Below are positions 38,404-48,510 of a stretch of 64,000 nt of DNA, one piece after another (positions within the stretch are counted from its first letter, which is position 1; each line of letters begins with the position of its first letter). The DNA comes from Acinetobacter rudis (GTDB taxonomy: Bacteria > Pseudomonadota > Gammaproteobacteria > Pseudomonadales > Moraxellaceae). A program made the translations under genes and the position numbers. The DNA is taken from assembly GCF_031157835.1 (NCBI RefSeq), contig NZ_JAVIDR010000003.1:186001-250000 (forward strand), given 5' to 3'. Below the pieces are notes generated by a model that worked only from the letters and a program-made list of their open reading frames with translations, was not told where the DNA came from and ran no database searches.

Positions 38404-39425
38404 GCGGTAATTGCCTCGAATTGCCCATATTTCTCTGTAAATGCCGGCATGAGTCGTTGCTCAACAAAGTTTAAAAATTCCTGTAATTCAGCATACGGCT
38501 GTGCCTCTGTACGTAGATACCACATCACTCGCGGTAAATCATTTAAATACCCTGATTTGCCATCACGTTCAAATAAACGTACAAAAATACCGAGAATTTT
38601 AATATGACGTTGAATTGCCATTAAATCTGCATCACGTTTGAATTGTGCAAAACTACGCTGTTGTTTCGAAATCTCTGGCAAAAGATCATAAAATGCTTGG
38701 AACCATACATGCACTCGTTGAACAGGCCATTGCACATAGGCATCACGTGTGAGTGAAATCAAATCATATGTATCAGCACCGATGACTGCATCTTGAAAAT
38801 CAATTACGCCCAATTCAACATCATCCGCTACTTTCATTAAATTTCGACTATGAAAATCACGGTGTACAATCACTTGTGGCTGAGCCAATGCTGCTTTAGC
38901 CAAGAAATCAAAACTTTTTTCAATCATTTCCATTTCAGCTACACTTGGCTCGACAGCCAATGCAGGTAGCATCCAATCAACCAGCAATTGCATTTCACTG
39001 ATTAATTTTTCATAAGAATAAGCAGGTAATATTTCTTGTGCAGCAATTGATTGTAATTGCACCAATTGTTTAAAACATTGATGATAATAAGCATCAACTG
39101 TATTGTGATTGATTAGTGTAGACAATAAGACATCGCCAAAATCTTCAAGTAATAAAAAGCCTTGTTGTAGATCTTTGGCATAAATATGTGGAACTCTTAC
39201 CCCATTTTTATCGAAAAATTCATCTATATTCACAAAAGGAAGACAATCCTCTTTCTCAGGAGGTGCATCCATTAGCATAAATGCCTTATCATTGCTCTTT
39301 ATACGTGCATAGCGACGAAAGCTCGCATCACCAGCTAAAAATTGTATGTCAAACTGTTCTGTTTTCAGTACAGTAGAGACCCATTGTTGGATTAATTGTT
39401 CACGTTGTGTATTCATTTGCGGCAA
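38400..39425 (-). CDS. amgK: N-acetylmuramate / N-acetylglucosamine anomeric kinase
   Basis: AmgK phosphorylates MurNAc at C1, feeding MurU. The 341-residue protein has the aminoglycoside-phosphotransferase fold: an N-lobe with SFRRYARI near 32, the catalytic loop VIHRDFHSRNLM near 190 and the metal motif VIDFQDAVIG near 210. It is divergent from lptD, an arrangement also found in Pseudomonas, and overlaps murU. Confidence 0.94.
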   Translation of the reverse strand: MPQMNTQREQLIQQWVSTVLKTEQFDIQFLAGDASFRRYARIKSNDKAFMLMDAPPEKEDCLPFVNIDEFFDKNGVRVPHIYAKDLQQGFLLLEDFGDVLLSTLINHNTVDAYYHQCFKQLVQLQSIAAQEILPAYSYEKLISEMQLLVDWMLPALAVEPSVAEMEMIEKSFDFLAKAALAQPQVIVHRDFHSRNLMKVADDVELGVIDFQDAVIGADTYDLISLTRDAYVQWPVQRVHVWFQAFYDLLPEISKQQRSFAQFKRDADLMAIQRHIKILGIFVRLFERDGKSGYLNDLPRVMWYLRTEAQPYAELQEFLNFVEQRLMPAFTEKYGQFEAITA

Positions 39426-39534
39426 AATCTGATTTGACTAAATTTTTAAAGCACTAAGTGTAGCTAGTTATCAAGTTTTTCTCTATGATGCCACAATAAT
39501 TAATTGCGAATTGCACACTTAATTAAGGAAGCAA

Positions 39535-41982
39535 ATGAAGCGACAGTTTAAATTTAACCCTTTAGCAACTGCTATTTTGACCCTACTCTGTGGCCATTCA
39601 GTTTCCAGTTTTGCTGATTCTTCTTCATCTGGCTCACAGACCAGTAATGATCAATTGAATGCCGCATTACAAGAACAATATCCAGGGCAGCAGTTTTATC
39701 AACAATATTATGTTGATAAAAAAACTCTTCCCCCTCAAGAAGGGCAAGAAACCATTGCGAATCGCTGGTGTGAAGGTGTTTGGGCAACCCCTTTTGCTAC
39801 CACCACCAAAGCCGCTGATGCAAAGAATTCGACCTCAGTTATTACTGCAGATCAAGCCTATTACAACCCTAAAGGTGACTCAGTTCTGAGTGGCAATGTT
39901 GAAATTGATCAAGAAGGCCGTTTAATCCGAGCCAATGAAATGATCATTGATCAAACACAAACCTTTGCTAAAGCCAAAGGAAATGTGCAAATTGCGCAAG
40001 GTGGCTTAATCACTCAAAGTAATCAAATTGACTACAACCTAAAACAACAAACTGGTGAGTTAGACAATAGCTTCTATATTTCTGAAGCAACACATGCACA
40101 TGGTCATGCAGACAAAATTCAACGCACCTCTGCAACAACTGTTGTTCTGCAAGACGCAAGCTATTCCACTTGCCCACCTGAGCAAAAACCAACTTGGAAA
40201 ATCCAAGCAAAACGTATTGAGTTGAATCAAGAAACTGGTCGAGGTGTGACTCGTAATACCAAGTTCTATGTTAAAGATACTCCTGTTTTAGCTGTTCCAT
40301 ATTTCAACTTCCCAATTGATGATCGACGCACCACTGGATTACTTACACCAACTTTTGGTTTTACCAACCATGGTGGTTTCCAGATCAGTACACCGATCTA
40401 TCTTAACCTCGCTCCAAACTATGATCTTACATTTAGACCTGAGATTTATAGTAACCGTGGCCTGATGTTAAATGGTGAATTCCGTTATATGACGGAAGAT
40501 TTTGGTGCCGGTAAGATTTGGGGCGGATACTTACCCTCTGACCGTGATTACGCTAAAGAAGATCGTAAAGATTTACACATTAATCACTTTTGGAGCATTA
40601 ACAAACAGTGGTCAAGTACTATTGACTACAACTATGTCTCTGACAAAGATTTCTTTACCGACCTTAATGACAACCCTAACTCTAAAACTGATTTAAACCA
40701 GCGCCGAGCTTGGGAACTCAATTATGCTAATGGTATACCTGGTTTAAGCGCAAAACTTCGTGTCGAAAGCTTCCAAACCTTAGACAAAAATATCGCTATG
40801 GTTGACCGACCATATTCTCGTCTACCTCAGTTATTTGTTAACTATATTGGTGGAAGCCCAGTTGGTTTTGAATATGAGTACAACAACGATACAGCCTACT
40901 TTAAGAAAAATATAGACACCTCTGAAAACACCCTCACTCAACCGAGTGGTATGCGTTTCTATAATCAGTTTGCAACACGCTACAACTTTAGAAATCCATG
41001 GGGCTTTATTGTTCCTGAGCTCTCTGTACGCTCTATTCACACCTCATATGACCAGGATACCACTCAAGCCAATGAGTTTTATTCAAACACCAAGAATAAT
41101 TCAGTGGTTGTACCACAATTTACCTTGGATACAGGTTTAAGTTTCGAGCGTGAAGGTAAGTTCCTACAAACAGTAAGCCCACGCGTATTTTATGCTTACT
41201 CACCCTATAGAAACCAAGACAACAATCCAAACTTTGACTCAACAACTGCATCTATTAACTACGATCAGCTATTTAACCCAACGCGTTTTTATGGTCATGA
41301 CCGTTTAGATGACAATAATTTTGCTTCTGTTGGGATCAGCTATAGTCTAGTTGATCCTGCTGGTCTAGAACGTTTACGTGCTGGTATTGGCCAAAGTTTC
41401 TTCTTTGACGACCGCCGTGTACTTTTAAGCAAAGAAAAAGACAATACCGAGCTTAACACTGCAAAACGTACTGGGCCGATTGTGAGTTTATCAAGTCAGC
41501 TCTCACCTAATATAAGTGTAGCGGCCAACTCAGCATGGATGTCAAACGGCAATAACGCACAACATGATTTGCAATTCTACTTCACAGGCAATCAGGGTAA
41601 TCTCTATAACTTTGGTTATTTTTATCGTGATTATTTACCTGATCGTCAAGCTGCATATCATCAAGTGGTTGCATCATTTGTACAACCAGTTAAAGGCAAC
41701 TGGCGTATTATGGGGCACGCCCAGTATGACATCGACAATCACGTTGCACGTGAATATCTACTCGGTGTAAATTACGAGTCTTGTTGTTGGGGAATTTCAG
41801 TCTATGGTCGCTCATATTTCAACGACCTAGATGATGTTACCTTGCCTGATGCAAAACCTAAACGTGCGATCATGGCAGAACTTACGTTTAAGGGTTTAGG
41901 CGGTTTTAATAACAAATTGAGTTCATTGCTAAACAGTCGTGTACTCGGCTATGACAAAGTTAATCAATCTTGGACACATTAA
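39535..41982 (+). CDS. lptD: LPS-assembly outer-membrane protein LptD
   Basis: LptD with LptE inserts LPS/LOS in the outer membrane. The 815 residues have a signal peptide (to about residue 27, ...HSVSSFADS), a periplasmic OstA/LptA-like domain at about 95-230 (ADQAYYNPKGDSVLSGNVEI in pieces) and a large beta-barrel. Cysteines that can form the interdomain disulfides are in NRWCEGVW near 78, YSTCPPEQ near 213 and YESCCWGIS near 750. AAGGAAG precedes the ATG. The stop overlaps the surA start. Confidence 0.96.
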   Translation: MKRQFKFNPLATAILTLLCGHSVSSFADSSSSGSQTSNDQLNAALQEQYPGQQFYQQYYVDKKTLPPQEGQETIANRWCEGVWATPFATTTKAADAKNSTSVITADQAYYNPKGDSVLSGNVEIDQEGRLIRANEMIIDQTQTFAKAKGNVQIAQGGLITQSNQIDYNLKQQTGELDNSFYISEATHAHGHADKIQRTSATTVVLQDASYSTCPPEQKPTWKIQAKRIELNQETGRGVTRNTKFYVKDTPVLAVPYFNFPIDDRRTTGLLTPTFGFTNHGGFQISTPIYLNLAPNYDLTFRPEIYSNRGLMLNGEFRYMTEDFGAGKIWGGYLPSDRDYAKEDRKDLHINHFWSINKQWSSTIDYNYVSDKDFFTDLNDNPNSKTDLNQRRAWELNYANGIPGLSAKLRVESFQTLDKNIAMVDRPYSRLPQLFVNYIGGSPVGFEYEYNNDTAYFKKNIDTSENTLTQPSGMRFYNQFATRYNFRNPWGFIVPELSVRSIHTSYDQDTTQANEFYSNTKNNSVVVPQFTLDTGLSFEREGKFLQTVSPRVFYAYSPYRNQDNNPNFDSTTASINYDQLFNPTRFYGHDRLDDNNFASVGISYSLVDPAGLERLRAGIGQSFFFDDRRVLLSKEKDNTELNTAKRTGPIVSLSSQLSPNISVAANSAWMSNGNNAQHDLQFYFTGNQGNLYNFGYFYRDYLPDRQAAYHQVVASFVQPVKGNWRIMGHAQYDIDNHVAREYLLGVNYESCCWGISVYGRSYFNDLDDVTLPDAKPKRAIMAELTFKGLGGFNNKLSSLLNSRVLGYDKVNQSWTH

Positions 41983-43301
41983 TGAAGACAAACAATTTAA
42001 AAAAGCTTTTTCAAGCCACAGTTCTTAGCCTCGCCGTGACCACCTCTGCATCTGTATTTGCAGAATATAGTGATAAAGTTGTTGCAATAGTTGGTAATAG
42101 TGCAATCTTACAAAGTGATTTAGATCAAAGTGTTGCTGAAGCAGTACATCAATTAAATGCACAGAAAAAAACCATACCACCAGAAAATGTTTTGCGTGCG
42201 CAATTACTCAATCAATTAATTTTGCAAAATGCGCAACTTGAACAAGTAAAACGCTACGGCCTAAAACTTGATGAAAAGTCATTAAACGAAGCAGTAATGT
42301 CGGTTGCTCAACAATCAGGTGCCAATAGTCTAGAGGCTTTTCAGCAAAAATTAGATAACATTGCCCCTGGTACTTATGAATTACTTCGTAGCCGGATTGC
42401 TAATGATTTGTTAATTCAACGTCTACGCCAACAACAAGTCATGTCACGCATTAAGATTAGTGATCAAGATGTTGAAAACTTCTTAAAATCACCAGAAGGT
42501 CAAGCTGCTGTAGGCAGTCAAGCACATGTACTTCATGTTCGAGTTTCAGGCAGCCAAAACCCTGCAGAGCTACAAAAAGTAGCGCAACAAGTTAAAAATG
42601 AGCTTAACGGCAGCAGCGATTTGAAACAAATTGAGAAAAAATACTCAAATGCTTCAATTAAAGTCGAAGGTGCCGATATGGGCTTTCGTGCACTTTCTGG
42701 CATACCAGCAGAGCTTGCTGCACGTGTAAGCGTACTTAAACCAGGCCAAACCAGTGAGTTAATCACTGTACAAGATGGTGTACACGTACTTAAATTACTT
42801 GATCGCAAAAGTAATGAACAAAAAGCGCTCATCCCACAATATAAAACCCGTCATATCCTGATTAAAACATCAGAGATTGTTAGCGCTGAAAATGCCAAAC
42901 AAATGATTGATAGTATCTATAAACGCTTACAAGCAGGCGAAGACTTCTCAACTCTTGCAGCAACTTATTCTAACGACCCAGGTTCTGCTCAAGATGGTGG
43001 CAACCTTGGTTGGGTAAGCCCAGGCATGATGGTGCCGGAATTTGATCAAAGAATGCAAAATACGACTGTAAATCAAATTTCTGAACCCTTCCAAACTCAA
43101 TTTGGTTGGCATGTTCTCCAAGTTACAGATAGTCGTCAGCAAGATATGACCCACGAATACCAACAACGTATGGCTAGACAAATTTTGGGTGAACGCCAAT
43201 TTGACACTGAAATTGATGCTTGGTTGAGAGAATTACGTAGCAATACCTATGTAGAAATCAAAGATCCAAGTCTAGATCCACGTAAAGCTAATAAATCATA
43301 G
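41982..43301 (+). CDS. surA: Periplasmic chaperone / peptidyl-prolyl isomerase SurA
   Basis: SurA escorts outer-membrane beta-barrels, including LptD. I choose ATG 41982, which overlaps the lptD stop by one base and begins a normal signal peptide (ending ...SASVFAEY); the frame also extends to 41970. The 439 residues comprise an N-terminal SurA domain, two parvulin domains (about 170-270 and 285-385, the second with TRHILIKTSE and DPGSAQDGGNLGWV) and a C-terminal helix. Co-transcription with its client lptD is conserved. Confidence 0.96.
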   Translation: MKTNNLKKLFQATVLSLAVTTSASVFAEYSDKVVAIVGNSAILQSDLDQSVAEAVHQLNAQKKTIPPENVLRAQLLNQLILQNAQLEQVKRYGLKLDEKSLNEAVMSVAQQSGANSLEAFQQKLDNIAPGTYELLRSRIANDLLIQRLRQQQVMSRIKISDQDVENFLKSPEGQAAVGSQAHVLHVRVSGSQNPAELQKVAQQVKNELNGSSDLKQIEKKYSNASIKVEGADMGFRALSGIPAELAARVSVLKPGQTSELITVQDGVHVLKLLDRKSNEQKALIPQYKTRHILIKTSEIVSAENAKQMIDSIYKRLQAGEDFSTLAATYSNDPGSAQDGGNLGWVSPGMMVPEFDQRMQNTTVNQISEPFQTQFGWHVLQVTDSRQQDMTHEYQQRMARQILGERQFDTEIDAWLRELRSNTYVEIKDPSLDPRKANKS

Positions 43302-43347
43302 ATCGATTTCACAATTATTCAATTAGTCACTCTATTTCGATTCAAAT

Positions 43348-43373
43348 AAAAAGGCGCTTAAAGCGCCTTTTTA
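43348..43373. terminator. Bidirectional terminator between surA and hfq
   Basis: GGCGC (43353-43357) and GCGCC (43363-43367) pair around TTAAA, flanked by A-run and T-run. It serves convergent surA and hfq. Confidence 0.88.
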
Positions 43374-43399
43374 TTATTCTATCTAGTACAAACAATCAA

Positions 43400-43906
43400 T
43401 TAACGATTGTTTTCGTCATCTTGTGTATCTTCAAATTTAGTTTCATTTTCAAAACCATTTGAAGGTTGTGCACCGAAGCCACCTTGACCACCGAAGCCAC
43501 CTTGACCGCCGAAGCCTTGACCACCGAAGCCACCTTGACCACCGAAGCCACCTTGACCACCGAAGCCTTGACCACCGAAGCCACCTTGACCACCGAAGCC
43601 ACCTTGACCGCCGAAGCCACCTTGACCACCGAAGCCACCTTGACCACCGAAGCCACCTTGACCACCAGCTGCTTGTGAACCACCAGCAGCACCAACTGGA
43701 CGTGGATTACGCGCAGGTACAACAGTAGAGATCGCGTGTTTGTAAACCATTTGGCTTACAGTGTTTTTAAGTAACACAACATATTGGTCAAATGACTCAA
43801 TATGACCTTGCAATTTAATACCATTTACAAGGAAGATTGATACTGGAATACGTTCTTTACGGAGAGAATTCAAGAACGGATCTTGTAAAGTTTGACCTTT
43901 AGACAT
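43400..43906 (-). CDS. hfq: RNA chaperone Hfq with long Gly-rich repeat tail
   Basis: Hfq pairs small RNAs with mRNAs. The Sm core is standard: [33 protein letters not shown] and the Sm2 motif [10 protein letters not shown] near residue 57. I use ATG 43906; an in-frame start at 43918 adds four residues. The 168-residue length far exceeds the 102 of E. coli because residues about 81-145 consist of eleven [11 protein letters not shown] units, followed by an acidic tip ([11 protein letters not shown]). Such tails are typical of Moraxellaceae Hfq. It ends the tsaE-mutL-miaA-hfq run. Confidence 0.97.
   Translation of the reverse strand: MSKGQTLQDPFLNSLRKERIPVSIFLVNGIKLQGHIESFDQYVVLLKNTVSQMVYKHAISTVVPARNPRPVGAAGGSQAAGGQGGFGGQGGFGGQGGFGGQGGFGGQGGFGGQGFGGQGGFGGQGGFGGQGFGGQGGFGGQGGFGAQPSNGFENETKFEDTQDDENNR
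43475..43666 (-). repeat. In-frame 18/15-bp tandem repeats in hfq
   Basis: Eleven tandem coding units occupy 192 bp: nine of 18 bp (GGQGGF) and two of 15 bp (GGQGF). They are almost identical at nucleotide level, differing mainly by A/G in a Gly codon. The order 18-18-15 occurs twice, suggesting a 51-bp duplication. Repeat-number changes would keep the frame. Confidence 0.95.
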
Positions 43907-44009
43907 TTTATACTCCAAAAAATTAAAAAAAATCAGCGCAAAAACTATCTTTATTTTTCAATTAAAAATTTATAAAAAATTATAAATAAGATAGTAGGTA
44001 AATTTTGCT

Positions 44010-44954
44010 TTATCCGTATGAGTTTCGCAAGTCTTCTTGAGCCTGCTTAATCGACAAATATACGTTAAATTGATGTGTTTGTTGCAAAGATCGAAGCCAA
44101 GTGTATTGACGTTTTGCTAATTGTCGTGTTGCAAACAAAGACTTTTCTTCCATTACAGCTTTATTTTTTAGGCTTCTATCACTTTTTTGTAAAAAATCCA
44201 GCGCTTGTCGATATCCTACTGAGCGGGCTGAAGGTAGATTATCATTGAGATCGTATTTTTCCATAAGATACTCAACTTCATTCAAAAATCCAATCTTCCA
44301 CATTTTTTGCAAGCGAAGTTCAATTCTTGCATGTAGCTCAGCTCTATCTGGCAATAACGCGTAGTTATGAAAAGCATAAGCATAGGATTTATTTTTTACT
44401 TGTTTCGCCTGTAGCTGTGTTATTGGCTCACCTGTTAAACGATAAACTTCCAATGCTCGAATAATACGCTGCTTGTCACTTGGTTTAAATTTAATCGCAG
44501 CTTGCGGATCTACACGCTCAAGCTCAGCATATACATTTTCCCACCCATCAACTAATGCTTGCTGCTCAATCTCAGCACGCACTTGATAGTCGGCGCTTGG
44601 CAAATGATCAGAAAGCCCTTCCAATAATGCCTTAAAATAAAGCATTGTGCCACCAACCAAAATAGGTATCTTCCCTTTAGCATGTATTTGGTCGATTAGC
44701 ACTGTTGCATCTGTCACAAATTCAGCAGCTGAATAAACTTCAAGGGGAGTAATAATATCTATTAAATGATGAGGATAAAGCTCTTGCTCTTGCTTGGTCG
44801 GTTTGGCAGTACCAATGTCCATATCCTGATAAACCAATGCAGAGTCCACGGAAATCAATTCAAAATTTCCACGTGCATAAAGCTCACACGCCAAAGCTGT
44901 TTTACCACTGGCCGTTGGCCCCATCAAATTAATTACGGGCAATTGTGTCGCCAT
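44010..44954 (-). CDS. miaA: tRNA dimethylallyltransferase
   Basis: MiaA adds an isopentenyl group to A37 of tRNAs reading U-starting codons. The 314-residue protein has the P-loop [10 protein letters not shown] at 12-21, [18 protein letters not shown] near 34, [14 protein letters not shown] near 98 and RSVGYRQ near 238. It lies between mutL and hfq, six bases after the mutL stop codon, the conserved gammaproteobacterial order. Confidence 0.97.
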   Translation of the reverse strand: MATQLPVINLMGPTASGKTALACELYARGNFELISVDSALVYQDMDIGTAKPTKQEQELYPHHLIDIITPLEVYSAAEFVTDATVLIDQIHAKGKIPILVGGTMLYFKALLEGLSDHLPSADYQVRAEIEQQALVDGWENVYAELERVDPQAAIKFKPSDKQRIIRALEVYRLTGEPITQLQAKQVKNKSYAYAFHNYALLPDRAELHARIELRLQKMWKIGFLNEVEYLMEKYDLNDNLPSARSVGYRQALDFLQKSDRSLKNKAVMEEKSLFATRQLAKRQYTWLRSLQQTHQFNVYLSIKQAQEDLRNSYG

Positions 44955-44960
44955 GCGCCG

Positions 44961-46928
44961 CTACTCTCCTCGTGCAAATAATTTATCTAATTGGCTAAGT
45001 GGGAAGGCACGCCAAGTTGGACGACCGTGATTGCACTGACTTGCAAATTCAGTCTGTTCCATCTGACGCAAAAGCGCATTCATTTCTGACAAACTCAACA
45101 TCCGATGTGCTCGTACCGCACCATGACATGCCATTCCTGCTAAAATTTGATCGCGCTTCTGCTGTAAAGCAAGAACCTCATCATTAGGATCTAAATCTCC
45201 TAATAACTGTGCAATAAGTACGTTAAAGTCTGCTTTTTGCAAAATAGCTGGAACACCTCGAACAATCACCTGTTCCTCGCCATATGCATCAATATCCAAA
45301 CCGAATCGCAGCAATTGAGCTTTTAAATCTTCAACTCGTGCAGCTTGCATTCGACTAATACTGATCACTTTAGGAATTAATAATTGCTGTGAAGTCCAAA
45401 ACTCAGGTTTATCCCAAGCTGACTTCATCTGCTGTAATAAAATCCGTTCATGAGCTGCATGCATATCTACAATGATTAGCCCCTCATTGTTTTGCGCCAG
45501 TATATAGATGCCATGTAGTTGCGCAATAGCAATCCCCAAAGGAAATTCATCTACTTTTTCAACTGTAGTTTGATTGAGCACACCTTGATCAATTGCCTTC
45601 ATTACGCCCGCAATCACAGGGTCTTCTCTGCTTGATGTTAAATAATGTTCTAAAGCTTGAGCTGAACGCTCTGTTTGCGTGTATGGCTTAGTTTGATGAT
45701 ATGCACTTTGTGCTGTTGCGCTACTAAAATCATTTAAACTTGCATCATCTTGTTGACTTGTTGATGAATCAGCAAATTGATCAGTTCGAGTATTTGTTTC
45801 ATTGCCATGCAAATTAAACTGATTTTGATATCTTGGTTGTGGAGTTGGTTCAAGATTTTGTTCTGACGGTTTCATTGCTTGAGCAAGATCAGTACTTGCT
45901 GTTTGAAACTGAGCTAGCGTTGTTTTGGCATAATGGCGAACAAACTCATGAACTTCTCGTTGATTTAAAAAACGAATTTCATGTTTAGTCGGATGAACGT
46001 TAACATCAATTTGTTCAGGGTCAACCTCAAGAAACAATAAATAACCAGCATGCTGATGACCATGTAAAATTCCGTCATAAGCCATACGCAAAGCATGAGA
46101 AATCGTTTTATCTTTGACGATTCGACCATTCACATACACAAATTGCAAATCTGCTTGCGCCCTTGCATCGGATGGATGCCCCAACCAACCACTCAAGCGC
46201 ATATTAATGCTCTCAGCATCTAACCAATAAGCATTTTCAGTAAACTGTCGACCAATTAACTGTTGAACACGCTGGAATCGCAACTCACCGCTATCTGCAA
46301 TGGGTAAATTTAGACGAATTTGATCGTTATGCTCAAGTACAAATCGAATATCGAAATGAGTCAAAGCCATACGTCGAATAATTTCTTCAATATGTCCAAA
46401 TTCAGTTGCAGGCTTTTTTAAAAACTTACGCCGCGCTGGAACATTAAAAAATAAATCTTGCACTCGAACGTGTGTACCACGTTGCATGGCCATCGCTTGT
46501 ACTTGTTGATGATCAATTGCTGTACCATTTACCTCAACTTGATAACCCACACCCGTTTCATCTTGGCTACTACTTAAACTAAGCCGAGAAACTGCTGCAA
46601 TTGAAGCTAGAGCCTCTCCACGAAATCCTAAACTTACGATTGCATGTAAATCCTCTGCACTTTGAATTTTACTGGTTGCATGTCTTGTTACAGCTAAGGC
46701 AAGGTCATCAACATGTATCCCACGACCATTATCCATAATCTCAATGAGGGTACTGCCACCTTGTGCAACACGAATCGTTAGTTCAGTTGCTCCTGCATCA
46801 ATTGCATTTTCAACCAACTCCTTCACTACAGAAGCTGGGCGTTCAATCACCTCACCAGCTGCAATTTGGTTTGCTAACGCTGGATCTAGACTACGAATAC
46901 GTCTTTGGCTCAATGCCTGTTCATTCAT
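44961..46928 (-). CDS. mutL: DNA mismatch repair protein MutL
   Basis: MutL couples mismatch recognition to strand incision. The 655 residues begin with the GHKL ATPase domain (ENAIDAGAT at 40-48, DNGRG at 66-70, GFRGEALASI near 100), then a Gln/Ser/Thr-rich linker at about 340-440 and a C-terminal dimer domain. The C-terminus resembles endonuclease-type MutL: DMHAAHE at 488-494, ACHGAVRAH near 600 and CNHGRP near 633. The last acidic residue of the metal motif (position 499) is Gln instead of Glu. It lies between tsaE and miaA. Confidence 0.96.
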   Translation of the reverse strand: MNEQALSQRRIRSLDPALANQIAAGEVIERPASVVKELVENAIDAGATELTIRVAQGGSTLIEIMDNGRGIHVDDLALAVTRHATSKIQSAEDLHAIVSLGFRGEALASIAAVSRLSLSSSQDETGVGYQVEVNGTAIDHQQVQAMAMQRGTHVRVQDLFFNVPARRKFLKKPATEFGHIEEIIRRMALTHFDIRFVLEHNDQIRLNLPIADSGELRFQRVQQLIGRQFTENAYWLDAESINMRLSGWLGHPSDARAQADLQFVYVNGRIVKDKTISHALRMAYDGILHGHQHAGYLLFLEVDPEQIDVNVHPTKHEIRFLNQREVHEFVRHYAKTTLAQFQTASTDLAQAMKPSEQNLEPTPQPRYQNQFNLHGNETNTRTDQFADSSTSQQDDASLNDFSSATAQSAYHQTKPYTQTERSAQALEHYLTSSREDPVIAGVMKAIDQGVLNQTTVEKVDEFPLGIAIAQLHGIYILAQNNEGLIIVDMHAAHERILLQQMKSAWDKPEFWTSQQLLIPKVISISRMQAARVEDLKAQLLRFGLDIDAYGEEQVIVRGVPAILQKADFNVLIAQLLGDLDPNDEVLALQQKRDQILAGMACHGAVRAHRMLSLSEMNALLRQMEQTEFASQCNHGRPTWRAFPLSQLDKLFARGE

Positions 46929-46989
46929 TACACAAACCTTTTAATAAGCTATTCATGTCTTTTTATCATCAAGTTTCGTATCAATCTTT

Positions 46990-47466
46990 TTATAACGTAG
47001 ACTGCAATGCAGTTAATAATTCCTGAGAGTTAAAGTGTAAATTAACTACGCGTTGTTGCTCATGTTCAGATTTATTTATTTCAATAATCATATCCGCTGC
47101 TGGAATTTCATCTTCACCTTTAGAAGGCCATTCAAATATGAATAAAGCTCCAGCCACATCTAAATAATCTCGAATCCCCATTAACTCCAATTCATAAGGA
47201 TCATTAAGACGATATAAATCGAAATGGAAGATAGATTGTTCAGCAACAGTATAAGGTTCAACTAATGTGTAAGTAGGACTTTTTACTGCACCTTTGTGTC
47301 CCATGCTCTGCAACCAGTAGCGAGTTAAAGTTGTTTTCCCTGCACCCAAATCGCCAATTAAATATACCACTCCTTGTTTCATATACTGAGCCAAAATTTG
47401 TGCAAGCTGCTGAGTACTTTGTTCATTTAACAAAGAATATTGAAAGGAGTATTGCATTGGATTCAC
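46990..47466 (-). CDS. tsaE: tRNA threonylcarbamoyladenosine biosynthesis ATPase TsaE
   Basis: TsaE is the ATPase partner of TsaB/TsaD in making t6A37. The 158-residue protein has Walker A GDLGAGKTTLTR at 38-49, SPTYTLVEPY near 68, HFDLYRL near 81 and FEWPSKGEDEIP near 115. It precedes mutL; the amiB gene often found between them is missing. Confidence 0.95.
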   Translation of the reverse strand: MNPMQYSFQYSLLNEQSTQQLAQILAQYMKQGVVYLIGDLGAGKTTLTRYWLQSMGHKGAVKSPTYTLVEPYTVAEQSIFHFDLYRLNDPYELELMGIRDYLDVAGALFIFEWPSKGEDEIPAADMIIEINKSEHEQQRVVNLHFNSQELLTALQSTL

Positions 47467-47589
47467 TATATCAAACTAAACTATCGCTATAATAGCACCA
47501 GCAACTTTCAAAACCTACGCTACAGTAGTCTGCTGCCGCACTATTATTCAATTGATTGAAACCCTGAACAGACAAGACGAATTTAAACT

Positions 47590-48504
47590 ATGCCTCAATC
47601 CCAATCTCAACGTTTTATCCCTCCTATGCGTGAAGGGGTTAGTGCCAGTCAAGTATTCTTACCCCAACTATCTTCTTTACCAACAAATCTATTTAGTTAT
47701 CTCTGTGATACTTTCTCACATATAACAGTGGCAGAATGGCAACAACGTTTTACTGATGGGCTTATTATTGACAAACAAGGTCAAATATTAAAACTAGATA
47801 GCCCATATTTGGCAGAACAACACATTTATTATTATCGTTACTTAAACAATGAAATTCATATTCCATTTTATGAAACAATATTATTTGAAAATGATGACTT
47901 GCTTGTTGTCGATAAACCACATTTTTTAACTATCAGCCCAACTGGACAGTACCTACAAGAAACACTATTGGTTCGCCTGAAGCGGCAAAGCAACAATGCT
48001 GAGCTCAGCCCAATTCACCGATTAGATCGTGAGACAGCTGGCGTCGTTTTATTTGCTAAACGTGCAGCAACTCGCAGCTGCTATCAACAATTATTTGCAG
48101 AACGTTTGGTGGAAAAAAGCTACCATGCCATTGCGCCTTATCAAGCCCACCTTAATTTTCCAATGCAATTAGCGTTACGTATGGAAAAATCCGAGCCTTT
48201 CTATACCATGCGAGTCGCTGAAGGTCAGGCGAATACCGAAACTGAAATCGAGTTAATTGATCATAATAATATTTGGGCAAAGTACTTACTCAAGCCCAAA
48301 ACAGGTAAACAACATCAATTACGAGTACATCTTAATCACTTAGGTATACCTATTCGTAATGACCATTTTTATCCAATAGTGCAACACCAAAGCGCTGATG
48401 ATTTTTCACATCCGTTACAACTGCTTGCTCATCAAATTCAATTTACAGACCCACTCACCAAACAAAAGCAATGTTTTACCAGTCGACAACTGCTCGAAAT
48501 ATAG
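47590..48504 (+). CDS. RluA-family pseudouridine synthase
   Basis: The enzyme isomerises uridine in rRNA or tRNA. The 304-residue protein has the catalytic motif PIHRLDRETAGVVLFAK near residue 140, with the active-site Asp after Leu, followed by VEKSYHAIAP near 180 and GKQHQLRVHLNHLGIPI near 240. No full S4 domain is seen in the N-terminus. It resembles bacterial single-site RluA relatives, but the target base cannot be told from the sequence. It is divergent from tsaE. Confidence 0.92.
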   Translation: MPQSQSQRFIPPMREGVSASQVFLPQLSSLPTNLFSYLCDTFSHITVAEWQQRFTDGLIIDKQGQILKLDSPYLAEQHIYYYRYLNNEIHIPFYETILFENDDLLVVDKPHFLTISPTGQYLQETLLVRLKRQSNNAELSPIHRLDRETAGVVLFAKRAATRSCYQQLFAERLVEKSYHAIAPYQAHLNFPMQLALRMEKSEPFYTMRVAEGQANTETEIELIDHNNIWAKYLLKPKTGKQHQLRVHLNHLGIPIRNDHFYPIVQHQSADDFSHPLQLLAHQIQFTDPLTKQKQCFTSRQLLEI

Positions 48505-48510
48505 GAAAAT

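Noticed and set aside
43459..43728. Long ORFs on the plus strand across the hfq tail (His/Arg/Ser- and Thr/Glu-rich repeats)
   Set aside because: They are mirror images of the in-frame GGQGGF repeat units; the Sm core of Hfq on the minus strand shows which strand codes.
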